64,000 bases of DNA. It comes from Agriotes lineatus (taxonomy: Eukaryota; Arthropoda; Insecta; Coleoptera; Elateridae). Shown piece by piece: positions 48,931 to 63,777 of this stretch. The stretch is from contig CALNHX010001940.1 in the NCBI GenBank assembly GCA_940337035.1, positions 62,001 to 126,000 of the forward strand. The letters are read 5' to 3'. Each line of letters starts with the position of its first letter. Within the stretch, counting starts at the first letter, position 1. The notes under the pieces were generated by a model. It was not told where the DNA came from. It saw only the letters and a program-made list of their open reading frames with translations, and searched no databases. The position numbers and the translations under genes are program-made.

Positions 48931-50790
48931 CGTCCCAGACGTCTCAGATGTCCCATATGTCCCTAATGTCCCAGGCGTCCTAAATGTCCCATATGTCTTT
49001 AACGTCCCAGATGTCCCAGATGTCCTATATGTCCCATATGTCCCTAATGTCCCAGGCGTCCCAGATGTCCCATATGTCCCATATGTCCCTAATGTTCCAG
49101 GCGTCCTAAATGTCCCATATGTGCTTAACGTCCCAGACGTCCTAGATGTCCCATATGTCTTTAACGTCCACGACGTCCCAGATGTCCCATATGTCCCATG
49201 TGTCCCTAATGTCCCAGGAGTCCCAGATGTCCCATATGTCGTTAATGCCTCAGGCGTCCTAAATGTCCTATATGTTCCTAACGTCCCAGACGTCTCAGAT
49301 GTTCCATATGTCCCATATGTCCCTAATGTCCCAGGCGTCCCAGATGTTCCATATGTCCCTAACGTCCCAGACATCCTAAATGTCCCATATGTCCCTAACG
49401 TCCCAGACGTCCCAGCTGTCCCGTATGTCCCTAATGTCTCAGACGTCTCAGACGTATCAGACGTCCTAGATGTCGTATATGTCGCTAACGTCCCAGACGT
49501 CCCAGATGTCCCATATGTCCCATATGTCCCTAATGTCCCAGGCGTCCTAGATGTCCCATATGTCCCTAACGTCCCAGACGTCCCAGATGTCCCATATGTC
49601 CCTAATGTCCCAGGCGTCCTAGATGTCCCATATGTCCCTAACGTCCCAGACGTCCCATATGTCCCATATGTCCCTAACGTCCCAGACGTCCCAGATGTCC
49701 CATATGTCCCTATCGTCCCAGACGTCCCAGATGTCCCATATGTCCTTAACGTCCCAGACGTCTCAGATGTCCCATATGTCCCTAATGTCCCAGGCGTCCT
49801 AAATGTCCCATATGTCATTAACGTCCCAGATGTCCCAGACGTCCTAAATGTCCCATATGTCCTTAATGTCCCAGGCGTCCCAGATGTCCCATATGTCCCA
49901 TATGTCCCATATGTCCCTAATGTCCCAGGCGTCCTAAATGTCCCAGACGTCCCAGACGTCCTAGATGTCCCATATGTCCCTAACGTCCCAGACGTCCCAG
50001 ATGTCCCATATGTCCCTAATGTCCCAGGCGTCCCAGACTTCCTAGATGTCCCATATGTCCTTAACGTCCCAGACGTCTCAGATGTCCCATATGTCCCTAA
50101 TGTCCCAGGCGTCCTAAATGTTCCATATGTCATTAACGTCCAAGACGTCCCAGACGTCCTAGATGTCCCATATGTCCCTAACGTCCCAGACGTCCCAGAC
50201 TTCCTAGATGTCCCATATGTCCTTAACGTCCCAGACGTCTCAGATGTCCCATATGTCCCTAATGTCCCAGGCGTCCTAAATGTCCCATATGTCATTAACG
50301 TCCAAGACGTCCCAGACGTCCTAGATGTCCCATATGTCCCTAACGTCCCAGGCGTCATAAATGTCCCATATGTCATTAACGTCCAAGACGTCCCAGACGT
50401 ACTAGATGTCCCATATGTCCCTAACGTCCCAGACGTCCCAGACTTCCTAGATGTCCCATATGTCCCTAACGTCCCAGACGTCTCAGATGTCCCATATGTC
50501 CCTAACGTCCCAGACGTCCCAGATGTCCCATATGTCCCATATGTCCCTAATGTCCCAGGCGTCCCAGATGTCCCATGTGTCCCATATGTCCCTAATGTTC
50601 CAGGCGTCCTAAATGTCCCATATGTGCTTAACGTCCCAGACGTCCCAGACGTCCTAGATGTCCCATATGTCTTTAACGACCACGACGTCCCAGATGTCCC
50701 ATATGTCCCATGTGTCCCTAATTTCCCAGGAGTCCCAGATTTCCCATATGTCGTTAATGCCTCAGGCGTCCTAAATGTCCCATATGTCCC
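46440..50790. repeat. Higher-order repeat: about 3.1 kb offset
   Basis: About 46.4-47.7 kb recurs at about 49.5-50.8 kb (offset about 3106-3111). The marker CTTTAACGACCACGACG is at 47560 and 50671, and a third version (GAACACGACG) at 58796. The left copy carries homopolymer indels that the right copy lacks. Confidence 0.7.
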
Positions 50791-53700
50791 TAACGTCCCA
50801 GACGTCACAGATGTCCCATATGTCCCATATGTCCTTAATGTCGCAGGCGTCCCAGATGTCCCATATGTGCCATATGTCCCTAATGTCCCAGGCGTCTTAA
50901 ATGTCCCAGACGTCCCAGACGTCCTAGATGTCCCATATGTCCCTAACGTCCCAGACGTCCCAGATGTGCCATATGTCTTTAATGTCCCAGGCGTCCTAAA
51001 TGTCCCATATGTCATTAACGTCCCAGACGTCCCAGACGTCCTAGATGTCCCATATGTCCCTAACGTCCCAGACGTCCCAGACTTCCTAGATGTCCCATAT
51101 GTCCTTAACGTCACAGACGTCTCAGATGTCCCATATGTCCCTAACGTCTCAGACGTCCCAGATGTCCTATATGTCCCATATGTCCCTAATGTTCCAGGCG
51201 TCCTAAATGTCCCATATGTGCTTAACGTCCCAGACGTCCTAGGTGTCCCATATGTCTTTAACGTCCACGACGTCCCAGATGTCCCATATGTCCCATGTGT
51301 CCCTAATGTCCCAGGCGTCCCAGATGTCCCATATGTACCATAAGTCCTTAATGCCTCAGGCGTCCTAAATGTCCCATATGTCCCTAACGTCCCAGACGTC
51401 ACAGATGTCCCATATGTCGCATATGTCCTTAATGTCCCAGGCGTTTCAGATGTCCCATATGTCCCATGTGTCCCTAATGTCCCAGGCGTCCCAGATGTCC
51501 CATATGTACCATAAGTCCTTAATGCCTCAGGCGTCCTAAACGTCCCATATGTCCCTAACGTCCCAGACGTCACAGATGTCCCATATGTCCCATATGTCCT
51601 TAATGTCCCAGGCGTCCCAGATGTCCCATATGTCCCATATGTCCCTAATGTCCCAGGCGTCCTAAATGTCCCAGACGTCCCAGACGTCCTAGATCTCCCA
51701 TATGTCCCTAACGTCCCAGACGTCCCAGATGTCCCATATGTCCCTAATGTCCCAGGCGTCCTAAATGTCATATATGTAATTAACGTCCCAGACGTTCCAG
51801 ACGTCCTAGATGTCCCATATGTCCCTAACGTCCCAGACGTCCCAGACTTCCTAGATGTCCCATATGTCCTTAACGTCCCAGACGTCTCAGATGTCCCATA
51901 TGTCCCTAACGTCCCAGACGTCCCAGATGTCCTATATGTCCCATATGTCCCTAATGTCCCAGGCGTCCCAGATGTCCCATATGTCCCATATGTCCCTAAT
52001 GTTCCAGGCGTCCTAAATGTCCCATATGTGCTTAACGTCCCAGACGTCCTAGGTGTCCCATATGTCTTTAACGTCCACGACGTCCCAGATGTCCCATATG
52101 TCCCATGTGTCCCTAATGTCCCAGGAGTCCCAGATGTCCCATATGTCGTTAATGCCTCAGGCGTCCTAAATGTCCTATATGTTCCTAACGTCCCAGACGT
52201 CTCAGATGTTCCATATGTCCCATATGTCCCTAATGTCCCAGGCGTCCTAGATGTTCCATATGTCCCTAACGTCCCAGACATCCTAAATGTCCCATATGTC
52301 CCTAACGTCCCAGACGGCCCAGCTATCCCGTATGTCCCTAATGTCTCAGACGTCTCAGACGTATCAGACGTCCTAGATGTCGTATATGTCGCTAACGTCC
52401 CAGACGTCCCAGATGTCCCATATGTCCCATATGTCCCTAATGTCCCAGGCTTCTTAGATGTTCCATATGTCCCTAACGTCCCAGACGTCCTAAATGTCCC
52501 ATATGTCCTTAACGTCCCAGACGTCCAAGACGTCCTAGATGTCCCATATGTCCTTAACGTCCCAGACGTCCCACATGTCCCATATGTCCCTAACGTCCCA
52601 GGCGTCCCAGATGTCCCATATGTCCCATATGTCCCTAATGTCCCAGGCTTCCTAGATGTTCCATATGTCCCTAATGTCCCAGGCGTCCTAGATGTTCCAT
52701 ATGTACCTAACGTCCCAGACGTCCTAAATGTCCCAAATGTCCCTAACGTCCCAGACGTCCCAGCCGTCCCGTATGTCCCTAATGTCTCAGACGTCTCAGG
52801 CGTCTCAGACGTCCTAGATGTCCCATATGTCCCTAACGTCCCAGACGTCCTAGATGTCCCATATGTCCTTAACGTCCCAGACGTCCCACATGTCCCATAT
52901 GTCCCTAACGTGCCAGACGTCCCAGATTTCCCATATGTCCCATATGTCCCTAATGTCCCAGGCGTCCTAGATGCTCCATATGTCCCTAACGTCCTAGACG
53001 TCCTAAATGTCCCATATGTCCCTAACGTCCCAGACGTCCCAGCCGCCCCGTATGTCCCTAATGTCTCAGACGTCTCAGGCGTCTCAGACGTCCTAGATGT
53101 CCCATATGTCCCTAACGTCCCAGACGTCCTAGATGTCCTATATGTCCCTATTGTCCCAGACGTGCTAGATGTCCCATATGTCCTTAACGTCCCAGACGTC
53201 CTATATGTCCCATATGTCCCTAACGTCCCAGACGTCCCAGATGTCCCATATGTCCCTATCGTCCCAGACGTCCCAGATGTCCCATATGTCCCTAACGTCC
53301 CAGACGTCTCAGATGTCCCATATGTCCCATATGTCCCTAATGTCCCAGGCGTCCCATATCCCATATGTCCCATATGTCCCATATGTCCCTAATGTCCCAG
53401 ACGTCCTAAATGTGCCATATGTCCTTAACGTCCCAGACGTCCCAGACGTCCTAGATGTCCCATATGTCCTTGACGTCGCAGACGTCCCAGATGTCCCATA
53501 TGTCCCATATGTCCCTAATGTCCCAGGCTTCCTAAATGTCCCATATGTTCTTAACGTCCCAGACGTCCCAGACGTCCTAGATGTCCCATATGTCCTTAGC
53601 GTCCCAGACGTCCCAGATGCCCCATATGTCCCTAACGTCCCAAACGTCCCAGATGTCCCATATGTCACATATGTCCTTAATGTTCCAGGCGTCCCAGATG

Positions 53701-56700
53701 TCCCATATGTCCCTAATGTCCCAGGCGTCCTAAATGTCCCATATGTCCTTAACGTCCCAGATGTCCCAGACGTCCTAGATGTCCCATTTGTCCTTAACGT
53801 CCCAGACGTCCCGGATGTCCCATATGTCCCTAACGTCGCAGACGGCCCAGTTGTCCCATATGTCCCATATGTCCCTAATGTCCCAGGCGTCCTAGATGTT
53901 CCATATGTCCCTAACGTCCCCGACGTCCTAAATGTCCCATATGTCCCTAACGTTCCAGACGTCCCAACTGTCCCGAATGTCCCTAACGTCCCAGACGTCC
54001 CAGACGTCCCAGACGTCCTAGATGCTTCATATGTCCCTAAGGTCCCAGATGTCCTAAATGTCCCATATATCCCTAATGTCATAGGCGTCCTAGATGTTCC
54101 ATATGTCCCTAACGTCCCCGACGTCCTAAATGTCCCATATTTCCCAAACGTCCCAGACGTTCTAAATGTCCCATATGTCCTTAACGTCCCTGACGTCCCA
54201 GCTGTCCCGTATGTCCCTAACGTCCTAGACGTCCCAGACGTTCTAGATGTCCCACATGTCCCTAACGTCCCAGACGTCCTAGATGTCCTATATGTCCCTA
54301 ACGTCCCAAACGTCCCAGACGTCCCAGATGTCCCATATGTCCGATATGTCCCTAATATCCCAGGCGTCCTAAATGTCCCATATGTCGTTAACGTCCCAGA
54401 CTTCCTAGACGTCCTAGATGTCCCATATGTCCTTAACGTCCCAGACGTTTTAGATGTTCCATATGTCTCTAACGTCCCAGACGTATTAAATGTCTCATAT
54501 GTCCCTAACGTCCCAGACGTTTCAGCTGTCCCGTATGTCCCTGACGTCCCAGACGTCTCAGACGTCCTAGATGTCCCATATGTCATTAACGTCCCAGACG
54601 TCCCAGATGTCCCATATGTTCCTAACGTCCCAGACGTCCCAGATGTCCCATATGTCCTATATGACCCTAATGTCCCAGGCGTCCCAGATGTCCCATATGT
54701 CCCATATGTCCCTAATGTTCCAGGCGTCCTAAACGTCCCATATGTCCTGAACGTCCCAGACGTCCCAGACGTCCCATATGTCCCATAAGTCCTTAATGCC
54801 TCAAGCGTCCTAAATGTCCCGTATGTCCCTAACGTCTCAGACGTCACAGATGTCCCATATGTCCCATATGTCCTTAATGTCCCAGGCGTCCTAGATGTCC
54901 CATATGTCCCATATGTCCCTAATGTCCCAGGCGTCCTAAATGTCCCAGACGTCCCAGACGTCCTAAATGTCCCATATGTCCCTAACGTCCCAGACGTCCC
55001 AGATGTCCCATATGTCCCTAATGTCCCAGGCGTCCTAGATGTCCCATATGTCCTTAACGTCCCAGACGTTCCAGATGTCCCATATGTCCTTAACGTCCCA
55101 GACGTCTCAGACGTCCCATATGTCCCTAACGTCCCAGACGTCTCAGATGTCCCATGTGTCCCATATGTCCCTAATGTCCCAGGCGTCCCAGATGTCCCAT
55201 ATGTCCAATATGTCCCTAATGTTCCAGGCGTCCTAAATGTCCCATATGTGCTTAACGTCCCAGACGTCCCAGACGTCCTAGATGTCGCATATGTCTTTAA
55301 CGTCCACGACGTCCCAGATGTCCCATATGTCCCACGTGTCCCTAATGTCCCAGGAGTCCCAGATGTCCCATATGTCGTTAATGCCTCAGGCGTCCTAAAT
55401 GTCCTATATGTCCCTAACGTCCCAGACGTCTCAGATGATCCATATGTCCCATATGTCCCTAATGTCCCAGGCGTCCCAGATGTCCCATATGTCCCATAAG
55501 TCCTTAATGCCTCAAGCGTCCTAAATGTCCCGTATGTCCCTAACGTCTCAGACGTCACAGATGTCCCATATGTCCCATATGTCCTTAATGTCCCAGGCGT
55601 CCTAGATGTCCCATATGTCCCATATGTCCCTAATGTCCCAGGCGTCCTAAATGTCCCAGACGTCCCAGACGTCCTAAATGTCCCATATGTCCCTAACGTC
55701 CCAGACGTCCCAGATGTCCCATATGTCCCTAATGTCCCAGGCGTCCTAGATGTCCCATATGTCCTTAACGTCCCAGACGTTCCAGATGTCCCATATGTCC
55801 TTAACGTCCCAGACGTCTCAGACGTCCCATATGTCCCTAACGTCCCAGACGTCTCAGATGTCCCATGTGTCCCATATGTCCCTAATGTCCCAGGCGTCCC
55901 AGATGTCCCATATGTCCAATATGTCCCTAATGTTCCAGGCGTCCTAAATGTCCCATATGTGCTTAACGTCCCAGACGTCCCAGACGTCCTAGATGTCGCA
56001 TATGTCTTTAACGTCCACGACGTCCCAGATGTCCCATATGTCCCACGTGTCCCTAATGTCCCAGGAGTCCCAGATGTCCCATATGTCGTTAATGCCTCAG
56101 GCGTCCTAAATGTCCTATATGTCCCTAACGTCCCAGACGTCTCAGATGATCCATATGTCCCATATGTCCCTATGGTCCCATGCGTCCTAGATGTTCCATA
56201 TGTCCATAACGTCCCAGACATCCTAAATGTCCCATATGTCCCTAACATCCCAGACGTCCCAGCTGTCCCGTATGTCCCTAATGTCTCAGACGTCTCAGAC
56301 GTATCAGACGTCCTAGATGTCGTATATGTCGTTAACGTCCCAGACGTCCCAGATGTCCCATATGTCCTTAACGTCCCAGACGTCCAAGACGTCCTAGATG
56401 TCCCATATGTCCTTAACGTCCCAGACGTCCCACATGTCCCATATGTCCCTAACGTCCCAGACGTCCCAGATGTCCCATATGTCCCATATGTCCCTAATGT
56501 CCCAGGCGTCCTAGATGTTCCATATGTCCCTAACGTCCCCGACGTCCTAAATGTCCCATATGTCCCTAACGTTCCAGACGTCCCAACTGTCCCGAATGTC
56601 CCTAACGTCGCAGACGTCCCAGACGTCCCAGACGTCCCAGACGTCCCAGACGTCCCAGACGTCCCAGACTTCCTAGATGTCCCATATGTCCTTAACGTCC

Positions 56701-59700
56701 CAGACGTCTCAGATGTCCCATATGTCCCTAATGTCCCAGGCGTCCTAAATGTCCCATATGTCATTAACGTCCCAGACGTCCCAGACGTCCTAAATGTCCC
56801 ATATGTCCTTAATGTCCAAGGCGTCCCAGATGTCCCATATGTCCCATATGTCCCTAATGTCCCAGGCGTCCTAAATGTCCCAGACGTCCCAGACGTCCTA
56901 GATGTCCCATATGTCCCTAACGTCCCAGACGTCCCAGATGTCCCATATGTCCCTAATGTCCCAGGCGTCCTAAATGTCCCATATGTCATTAACGTCCCCG
57001 ACGTCCCAGACGTCCTAGATGTCCCATATGTTCCTAACGTCCCAGACGTCCCAGACTTCCTAGATGTCCCATATGTCCTTAACGTCCCAGACGTCTCAGA
57101 TGTCCCATAAGTCCCTAACGTCCCAGACGTCCCAGATGTCCCATATGTCCCATATGTCCCTAATGTCCCAGGCGTCCTAAATATCCCATATGTGCTTAAC
57201 GTCCCAGACGTCCTAGGTGTCCCATATGTCTTCAACGTCCACGACGACCCAGATGTCCCATATGTCCCATGTGCCCCTAATGTCCCAGGAGTCCCAGATG
57301 TCCCATATGTCGTTAATGCCTCAGGCGTCCTAAATGTCCTATATGTTCCTAACGTCCCAGGCGTCCTAGATGTTCCATATGTCCCTAACGTCCCAGACAT
57401 CCTAAATGTCCCATATGTCCCTAACGTCCCAGACGTCCCAGCTGTCCCGTATGTCCCTAATGTCTCAGACGTCTCAGACGTATCAGACGTCCTAGATGTC
57501 GTATAAGTCGCTAACGTTCCAGACGTCCCAGATGTTCCATATGTCCCATATGTCCCTAATGTCCCAGGCGTCCTAGATGTTCCATATGTCCCTAACGTCT
57601 CAGACATCCTAAATGTCCCATATGTCCCTAACGTCCCAGACGTCCCAGCTGTCCCGTATGTCCCTAATGTCTCAGACGTCTCAGACGTATCAGACGTCCT
57701 AGATGTCGTATAAGTCGCTAACGTCCCAGACGTCCCAGATGTCCCATATGTCCCATATGTCCCTAATGTCCCAGGCGTCCTAGATGTTCCATATGTCCCT
57801 AACGTCCCAGACGTCCTAAATGTCCCATATGTCCTTAACGTCCCAGACGTCCAAGACGTCCCAGATGTCCCATATGTCCCATATGACCCTAATGTTCCAG
57901 GCGTCTCAGATGTCCCATATGTCCCATATGTCCCTAATGTTCCAGGCGTCCTAAATGTCCCATATGTCCTGAACGTCCCAGACGTCCCAGACGTCCTAGA
58001 TGTCCCATATGTCTTTAACGTCCCAGACGTCCCAGATGTCCCATATGTCCCATGTGTCCCTAATGTCCCAGGCGTCCCAGATGTCCCATATGTACCACAA
58101 GTCCTTAATGCCTCAGGCGTCCTAAATGTCCCATATGTCCCTAACGTCCCAGACGTCACAGATGTCCCATATGTCCCATATGTCCTTAATGTCACAGGCG
58201 TCCCAGATGTCCCATATGTCCCATATGTCCCTAATGTCCCAGGCGTCCTAAATGTCCCATATGTCATTAACGTCCCAGACGTCCCAGACTTCCTAGATGT
58301 CCCATATGTCCTTAACGTCCCAGACGTCTCAGATGTCCCATATGTCCCTAATGTCCCAGGCGTCCTAAATGTCCCATATGTCATTAACGTCCCAGACGTC
58401 CCAGACGTCCTAAATGTCCCATATGTCCTTAATGTCCCAGACGTCCCAGATGTCCCATATGTCCCTAATGTCCCAGGCGTCCTAAATGTCCCATATGTCA
58501 TTAACGTCCCAGACGTCCCAGACGTCCCAGATGTCCCATATGTCCCTAACGTCCCAGACGTCCCAGACTTCCTAGATGTCCCATATGTCCTTAACGTCCC
58601 AGACGTCTCAGATGTCCCATATGTCCCTAACGTCCCAGACGTCCCAGATGTCCCATATGTCCCATATGTCCCTAATGTCCCAGGCGTCCCAGATGTCCCA
58701 TGTGTCCCATATGTCCCTAATGTTCCAGGAGTCCTAAATGTCCCATATGTGCTTAACGTCCCAGACGTCCCAGACGTCCTAGATGTCCCATATGTCTTTA
58801 ACGAACACGACGTCCCAGATGTCCCATATGTCCCATGTGTCCCTAATTTCCCAGGAGTCCCAGATTTCCCATATGTCGTTAATGCCTCAGGCGTCCTAAA
58901 TGTCCCATATGTCCCTAACGTCCCAGACGTCACAGATGTCCCATATGTCCCATATGTCCTTAATGTCCCAGGCGTCCCAGATGTCCCATATGTCCCATAT
59001 GTTCCTAATGTCCCAGGCGTCCTAAATGTCCCAGACGTCCCAGACGTCCTAGATGTCCCATATGTCCCTAACGTCCCAGACGTCCCAGATGTCCCATATG
59101 TCCCTAATGTCCCAGGCGTCCTAAATGTCCCATATGTCATTAATGTCCCAGACGTCCCAGACGTCCTAGATGTCCCATATGTCCCTAACGTCCCACACGT
59201 CCCACACTTCCTAGATGTCCCATATGTCCTTAACGTCACAGACGTCTCAGATGTCCCATATGTCCCTAACGTCTCAGACGTCCCAGATGTCCTGTATGTC
59301 CCATATGTCCTTAATGTCCCAGGCGTCCCAGATGTCCCATATGTCCCATATGACCCTAATGTTCCAGGCGTCCTAAATGTCCCATATGTGCTTAACGTCC
59401 CAGACGTCCTAGGTGTCCCATATGTCTTTAACTTCCACGACGTCCCAGATGTCCCATATGTCCCATGTGTCCCTAATGTCCCAGGCGTCCCAGATGTCCC
59501 ATATGTACCATAAGTCCTTAATGCCTCAGGCGTCCTAAATGTCCCATATGTCCCTAACGTCCCAGACGTCACAGATGTCCCATATGTCGCATATGTCCTT
59601 AATGTCCCAGGCGTTTCAGATGTCCCATATGTCCCATGTGTCCCTAATGTCCCAGGCGTCCCAGATGTCCCATATGTACCATAAGTCCTTAATGCCTCAG

Positions 59701-61990
59701 GCGTCCTAAACGTCCCATATGTCCCTAACGTCCCAGACGTCACAGATGTCCCATATGTCCCATATGTCCTTAATGTCCCAGGCGTCCCAGATGTTCCATT
59801 AGTCCCATATGTCCCTAATGTCCCAGGCGTCCTAAATGTCCCAGACGTCCCAGACGTCCTAGATGTTCCATATGTCCCTAACGTCCCAGACGTCCCAGAT
59901 GTCCCATATGTCCCTAATGTCCCAGGCGTCCTAAATGTCCCATATGTCATTAACGTCCCAACCGTCCCAGACGTCCTAGATGTCCCATATGTCCCTAACG
60001 TCCCAGACGTTCCAGACTTCCTAGATGTCCCATATGTCCTTAACGTCCCAGACGTCTCATATGTCCCATATGTCCCTAACGTCCCAGATGTCCCAGATGT
60101 CCTATATGTCCCATATGTCCCTAATGTCCCAGGCGTCCCAGATGTCCCATATGTCCCATATGTCCCTAATGTTCCAGGCGTCCTAAATGTCCCATATGTG
60201 CTTAACGTCCCAGACGTCCTAGGTGTCCCATATGTCTTTAACGTCCACGATGTCCCAGATGTCCCATATGTCCCATGTGTCCCTAATGTCCCAGGAGTCC
60301 CAGATGTCCCATATGTCGTTAATGCCTCAGGCGTCCTAAATGTCCTATATGTTCCTAACGTCCCAGACGTCTCAGATGTTCCGTATGTCCCATATGTCCC
60401 TAATGTCCCAGGCGTCCTAGATGTTCCATATGTTTCTAACGTCCCAGACATCCTAAATGTCCCATATGTCCCTAACGTCCCAGACGTCCCAGCTGTCCCG
60501 TATGTCCCTAATGTCTCAGACGTCTCAGACGTATCAGACGTCCTAGATGTCGTATATGTCGCTAACGTCCCAGACGTCCCAGATGTCCCATATGTCCCAT
60601 ATGTCAATAATGTCCCAGGCGTCCTAGATGTTCCATATGTCCCTAACGTCCCAGACGTCCTAAATGTCCCATATGTCCTTAACGTCCCAGACGTCCAAGC
60701 CGTCCTAGATGTCCCATATGTCCTTAACGTCCCAGACGTCCCACATGTCCCATATGTCCCTAACGTCCCAGGCGTCCCAGATGTCCCATATGTCCCATAT
60801 GTCCCTAATGTCCCAGGCGTCCTAGATGTTCCATATGTCCCTAATGTCCCAGGCGTCCTAGATATTCCATATGTCCCTAACGTCCCAGACGTCCTAAATG
60901 TCCCATATGTCCCTAACGTCTCAGACGTCCCAGCCGTCCCGTATGTCCCTAATGTCTCAGACGTCTCAGGCGTCTCAGACGTCCTAGATGTCCCATATGT
61001 CCCTAACGTCCCAGACGTCCTAGATGTCCCATATGTCCTTAACGTCCCAGACGTCCCACATGTCCCATATGTCCCTAACGTCCCAGACGTCCCAGATGTC
61101 TCATATGTCCCATATGTCCCTAATGTCCCAGGCGTCCTAGATGTTCCATATGTCCCTAACGTCCCAGACGTCCTAAATGTCCCATATGTCCCTAACGTCC
61201 CAGACGTCCCAGCCGTCCCGTATGTCCCTAATGTCTCAGACGTCTCAGGCGTCTCAGACGTCCTAGATGTCCCATATGTCCCTAACGTCCCAGACGTCCT
61301 AGATGTCCTATATGTCCCTATCGTCCCAGACGTGCTAGATGTCCCATATGCCCTTAACGTCCCAGACGTCCCATATGTCCCATATGTCCCTAACGTCCCA
61401 GACGTCCCAGATGTCCCATATGTCCCTATCGTCCCAGACGTCCCAGATGTCCCATATGTCCCTAACGTCCCAGACGTCTCAGATGTCCCATATGTCCCAT
61501 ATGTCCCTAATGTCCCAGGCGTCCCATATCCCATATGTCCCATATGTCCCATATGTCCCTAATGTCCCAGACGTCCTAAATGTGCCATATGTCCTTAACG
61601 TCCCAGACGTCCCAGACGTCCTAGATGTCCCATATGTCCTTGACGTCGCAGACGTCCCAGATGTCCCATATGTCCCATATGTCCCTAATGTCCCAGGCTT
61701 CCTAAATGTCCCATATGTTCTTAACGTCCCAGACGTCCTAGATGTCCCATATGTCCTTAGCGTCCCAGACGTCCCAGATGCCCCATATGTCCTTAACGTC
61801 CCAAACGTCCCAGATGTCCCATATGTCCCATATGTCCTTAATGTCCCAGGCGTCCTAAATGTCCCAGATGTCCCAGACGTCCTAGATGTCCCATTTGTCC
61901 TTAACGTCCCAGACGTCCCAGATGTCCCATATGTCCCTAACGTCGCAGACGGCCCAGTTGTCCCATATGTCCCATATGTCCCTAATGTCC
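50450..61990. repeat. Higher-order repeat: about 8.17 kb offset between two 3.4 kb segments
   Basis: About 50.45-53.89 kb and 58.57-61.99 kb are copies. The offset is 8125 bp in the left part and 8170 bp in the right part, so 45 bp (five monomers) differs between. A shared irregular junction CCCATATCCCATATGTCC (about 53355 and 61525), where phase is lost by a 6 bp jump, marks both copies. A partial third copy of the right end lies at about 62320-62600. Confidence 0.78.
54783..56204. repeat. Higher-order repeat: 711 bp unit, two tandem copies
   Basis: 54783-55493 and 55494-56204 match at offset 711 (79 monomers), both starting CATAAGTCCTTAATGCCTCA. Long stretches are identical, including the rare pieces CATATGTCCAATATG and CACGTGTCCC, so the duplication is recent. 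Confidence 0.85.
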
Positions 61991-63309
61991 CAGGCGTCCT
62001 AGATGTCCCATATGTCCCTAACGTCCCAGACGTCCCAGATGTCCCATATGTCCCTAATGTCCCAGGCGTCCTAGATGTCCCATATGTCCCTAACGTCCCA
62101 GACGTCCCATATGTCCCATATGTCCCTAACGTCACAGACGTCCCAGATGTCCCATATGTCCCTATCGTCCCAGACGTCCCAGATGTCCCATATGTCCCTA
62201 ACGTCCCAGACGTCTCAGATGTCCCATATGTCCCATATGTCCCTAACGTCCCAGACGTCTCAGATGTCCCATATGTCCCATATGTCCCTAATGTCCCAGG
62301 CCTCCATATCCCATATGTCCCTAATGTCCCAGGCTTCCTAAATGTCCCATATGTTCTTAACGTCCCAGACGTCCCAGACGTCCTAGATGTCCCATATGTC
62401 CTTAGCGTCCCAGACGTCCCAGATGCCCCATATGTCCCTAACGTCCCAAACGTCCCAGATGTCCCATATGTCCCATATGTCCTTAATGTTCCAGGCGTCC
62501 CAGATGTCCCATATGTCCCTAATGTTCCAGGCGTCCTAAATGTCCCATATGTCCTTAACGTCCCAGACGTCCTAGATGTCCCATATGTACCATAAGTCCT
62601 TAATGCCTCAGGCGTCCTAAACGTCCCATATGTCCCTAACGTCCCAGACGTCACAGATGTCCCATATGTCCCATATGTCCTTAATGTCCCAGGCGTCCCA
62701 GATGTCCCATATGTCCCATATGTCCCTAATGTCCCAGGCGTCCTAAATGTCCCAGACGTCCCAGACGTCCTAGATGTCCCATATGTCCCTAACGTCCCAG
62801 ACGTCCCAGATGTCCCATATGTCCCTAATGTCCCAGGCGTCCTAAATGTCCCATATGTCATTAACGTCCCAACCGTCCCAGACGTCCTAGATGTCCCATA
62901 TGTCCCTAACGTCCCAGACGTCCCAGACTTCCTAGATGTCCCAGACTTCCTAGATGTCCCATATGTCCTTAACGTCCCAGACGTCTCAGATGTCCCACAT
63001 GTCCCATATGTCCCTAATGTTCCAGGCGTCCTAAATGTCCCATATGTGCTTAACGTCCCAGACGTCCTAGGTGTCCCATATGTCTTTAACGTCCACGACG
63101 TCCCAGATGTCCCATATGTCCCATGTGTCCCTAATGTCCCAGGAGTCCCAGATGTCCCATATGTCGTTAATGCCTCAGGCGTCCTAAATGTAATATATGT
63201 TCCTAACGTCCCAGACGTCTCAGATGTTCCGTATGTCCCATATGTCCCTAATGTCCCAGGCGTCCTAGATGTTCCATATGTCCCTAACGTCCCAGACATC
63301 CTAAATGTC

Positions 63310-63777
63310 CCATATGTCCTTAACGTCCCAGACGTCTCAGATGTCCCATATGTCCCTAACGTCCCAGACGTCCGAGATGTCCTATATGTCCCATATGTCG
63401 CTAACGTCTTAGGCGTCCTAGATGTTCCATATGTCCCTAACGTCCCAGACGTCCTAAATGTCCCATATGTCCTTAACGTCCCAGACGTCCAAGACGTCCT
63501 AGATGTCCCATATGTCCTTATCGTCCCAGACGTCCCACGTGTCCCATATGTCCTTAACGTCCCAGACGTCTCAGATGTCCCATATGTCCCTAACGTCCCA
63601 GACGTCCGAGATGTCCCATATGTCCCATATGTCCCTAATGTCTTAGGCGTCCTAGATGTTCCATATGTCCCTAACGTCCCAGACGTCCTAAATGTCCCAT
63701 ATGTCCTTAACGTCCCAGACGTCCAAGACGTCCTAGATGTCCCATATGTCCTTATCGTCCCAGACGTCCCACGTGTC
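63310..63777. repeat. Higher-order repeat: 234 bp unit, two tandem copies
   Basis: The rare block CTTATCGTCCCAGACG followed by TCCCACGTGTCCC occurs at 63517 and 63751, offset 234 (26 monomers). The flanking GTCCGAGATGTCC and TCTTAGGCGTCC variants repeat with it. Confidence 0.75.

Noticed and set aside
53309..61552. 2,747-codon open frame (Gly-Thr-x repeats) as a giant structural protein gene
   Set aside because: It overlaps equally open Val-Pro-x and Met-Ser-x frames on the other strand, has no start context, signal peptide or non-repeat domain, and its variation does not follow synonymous sites.
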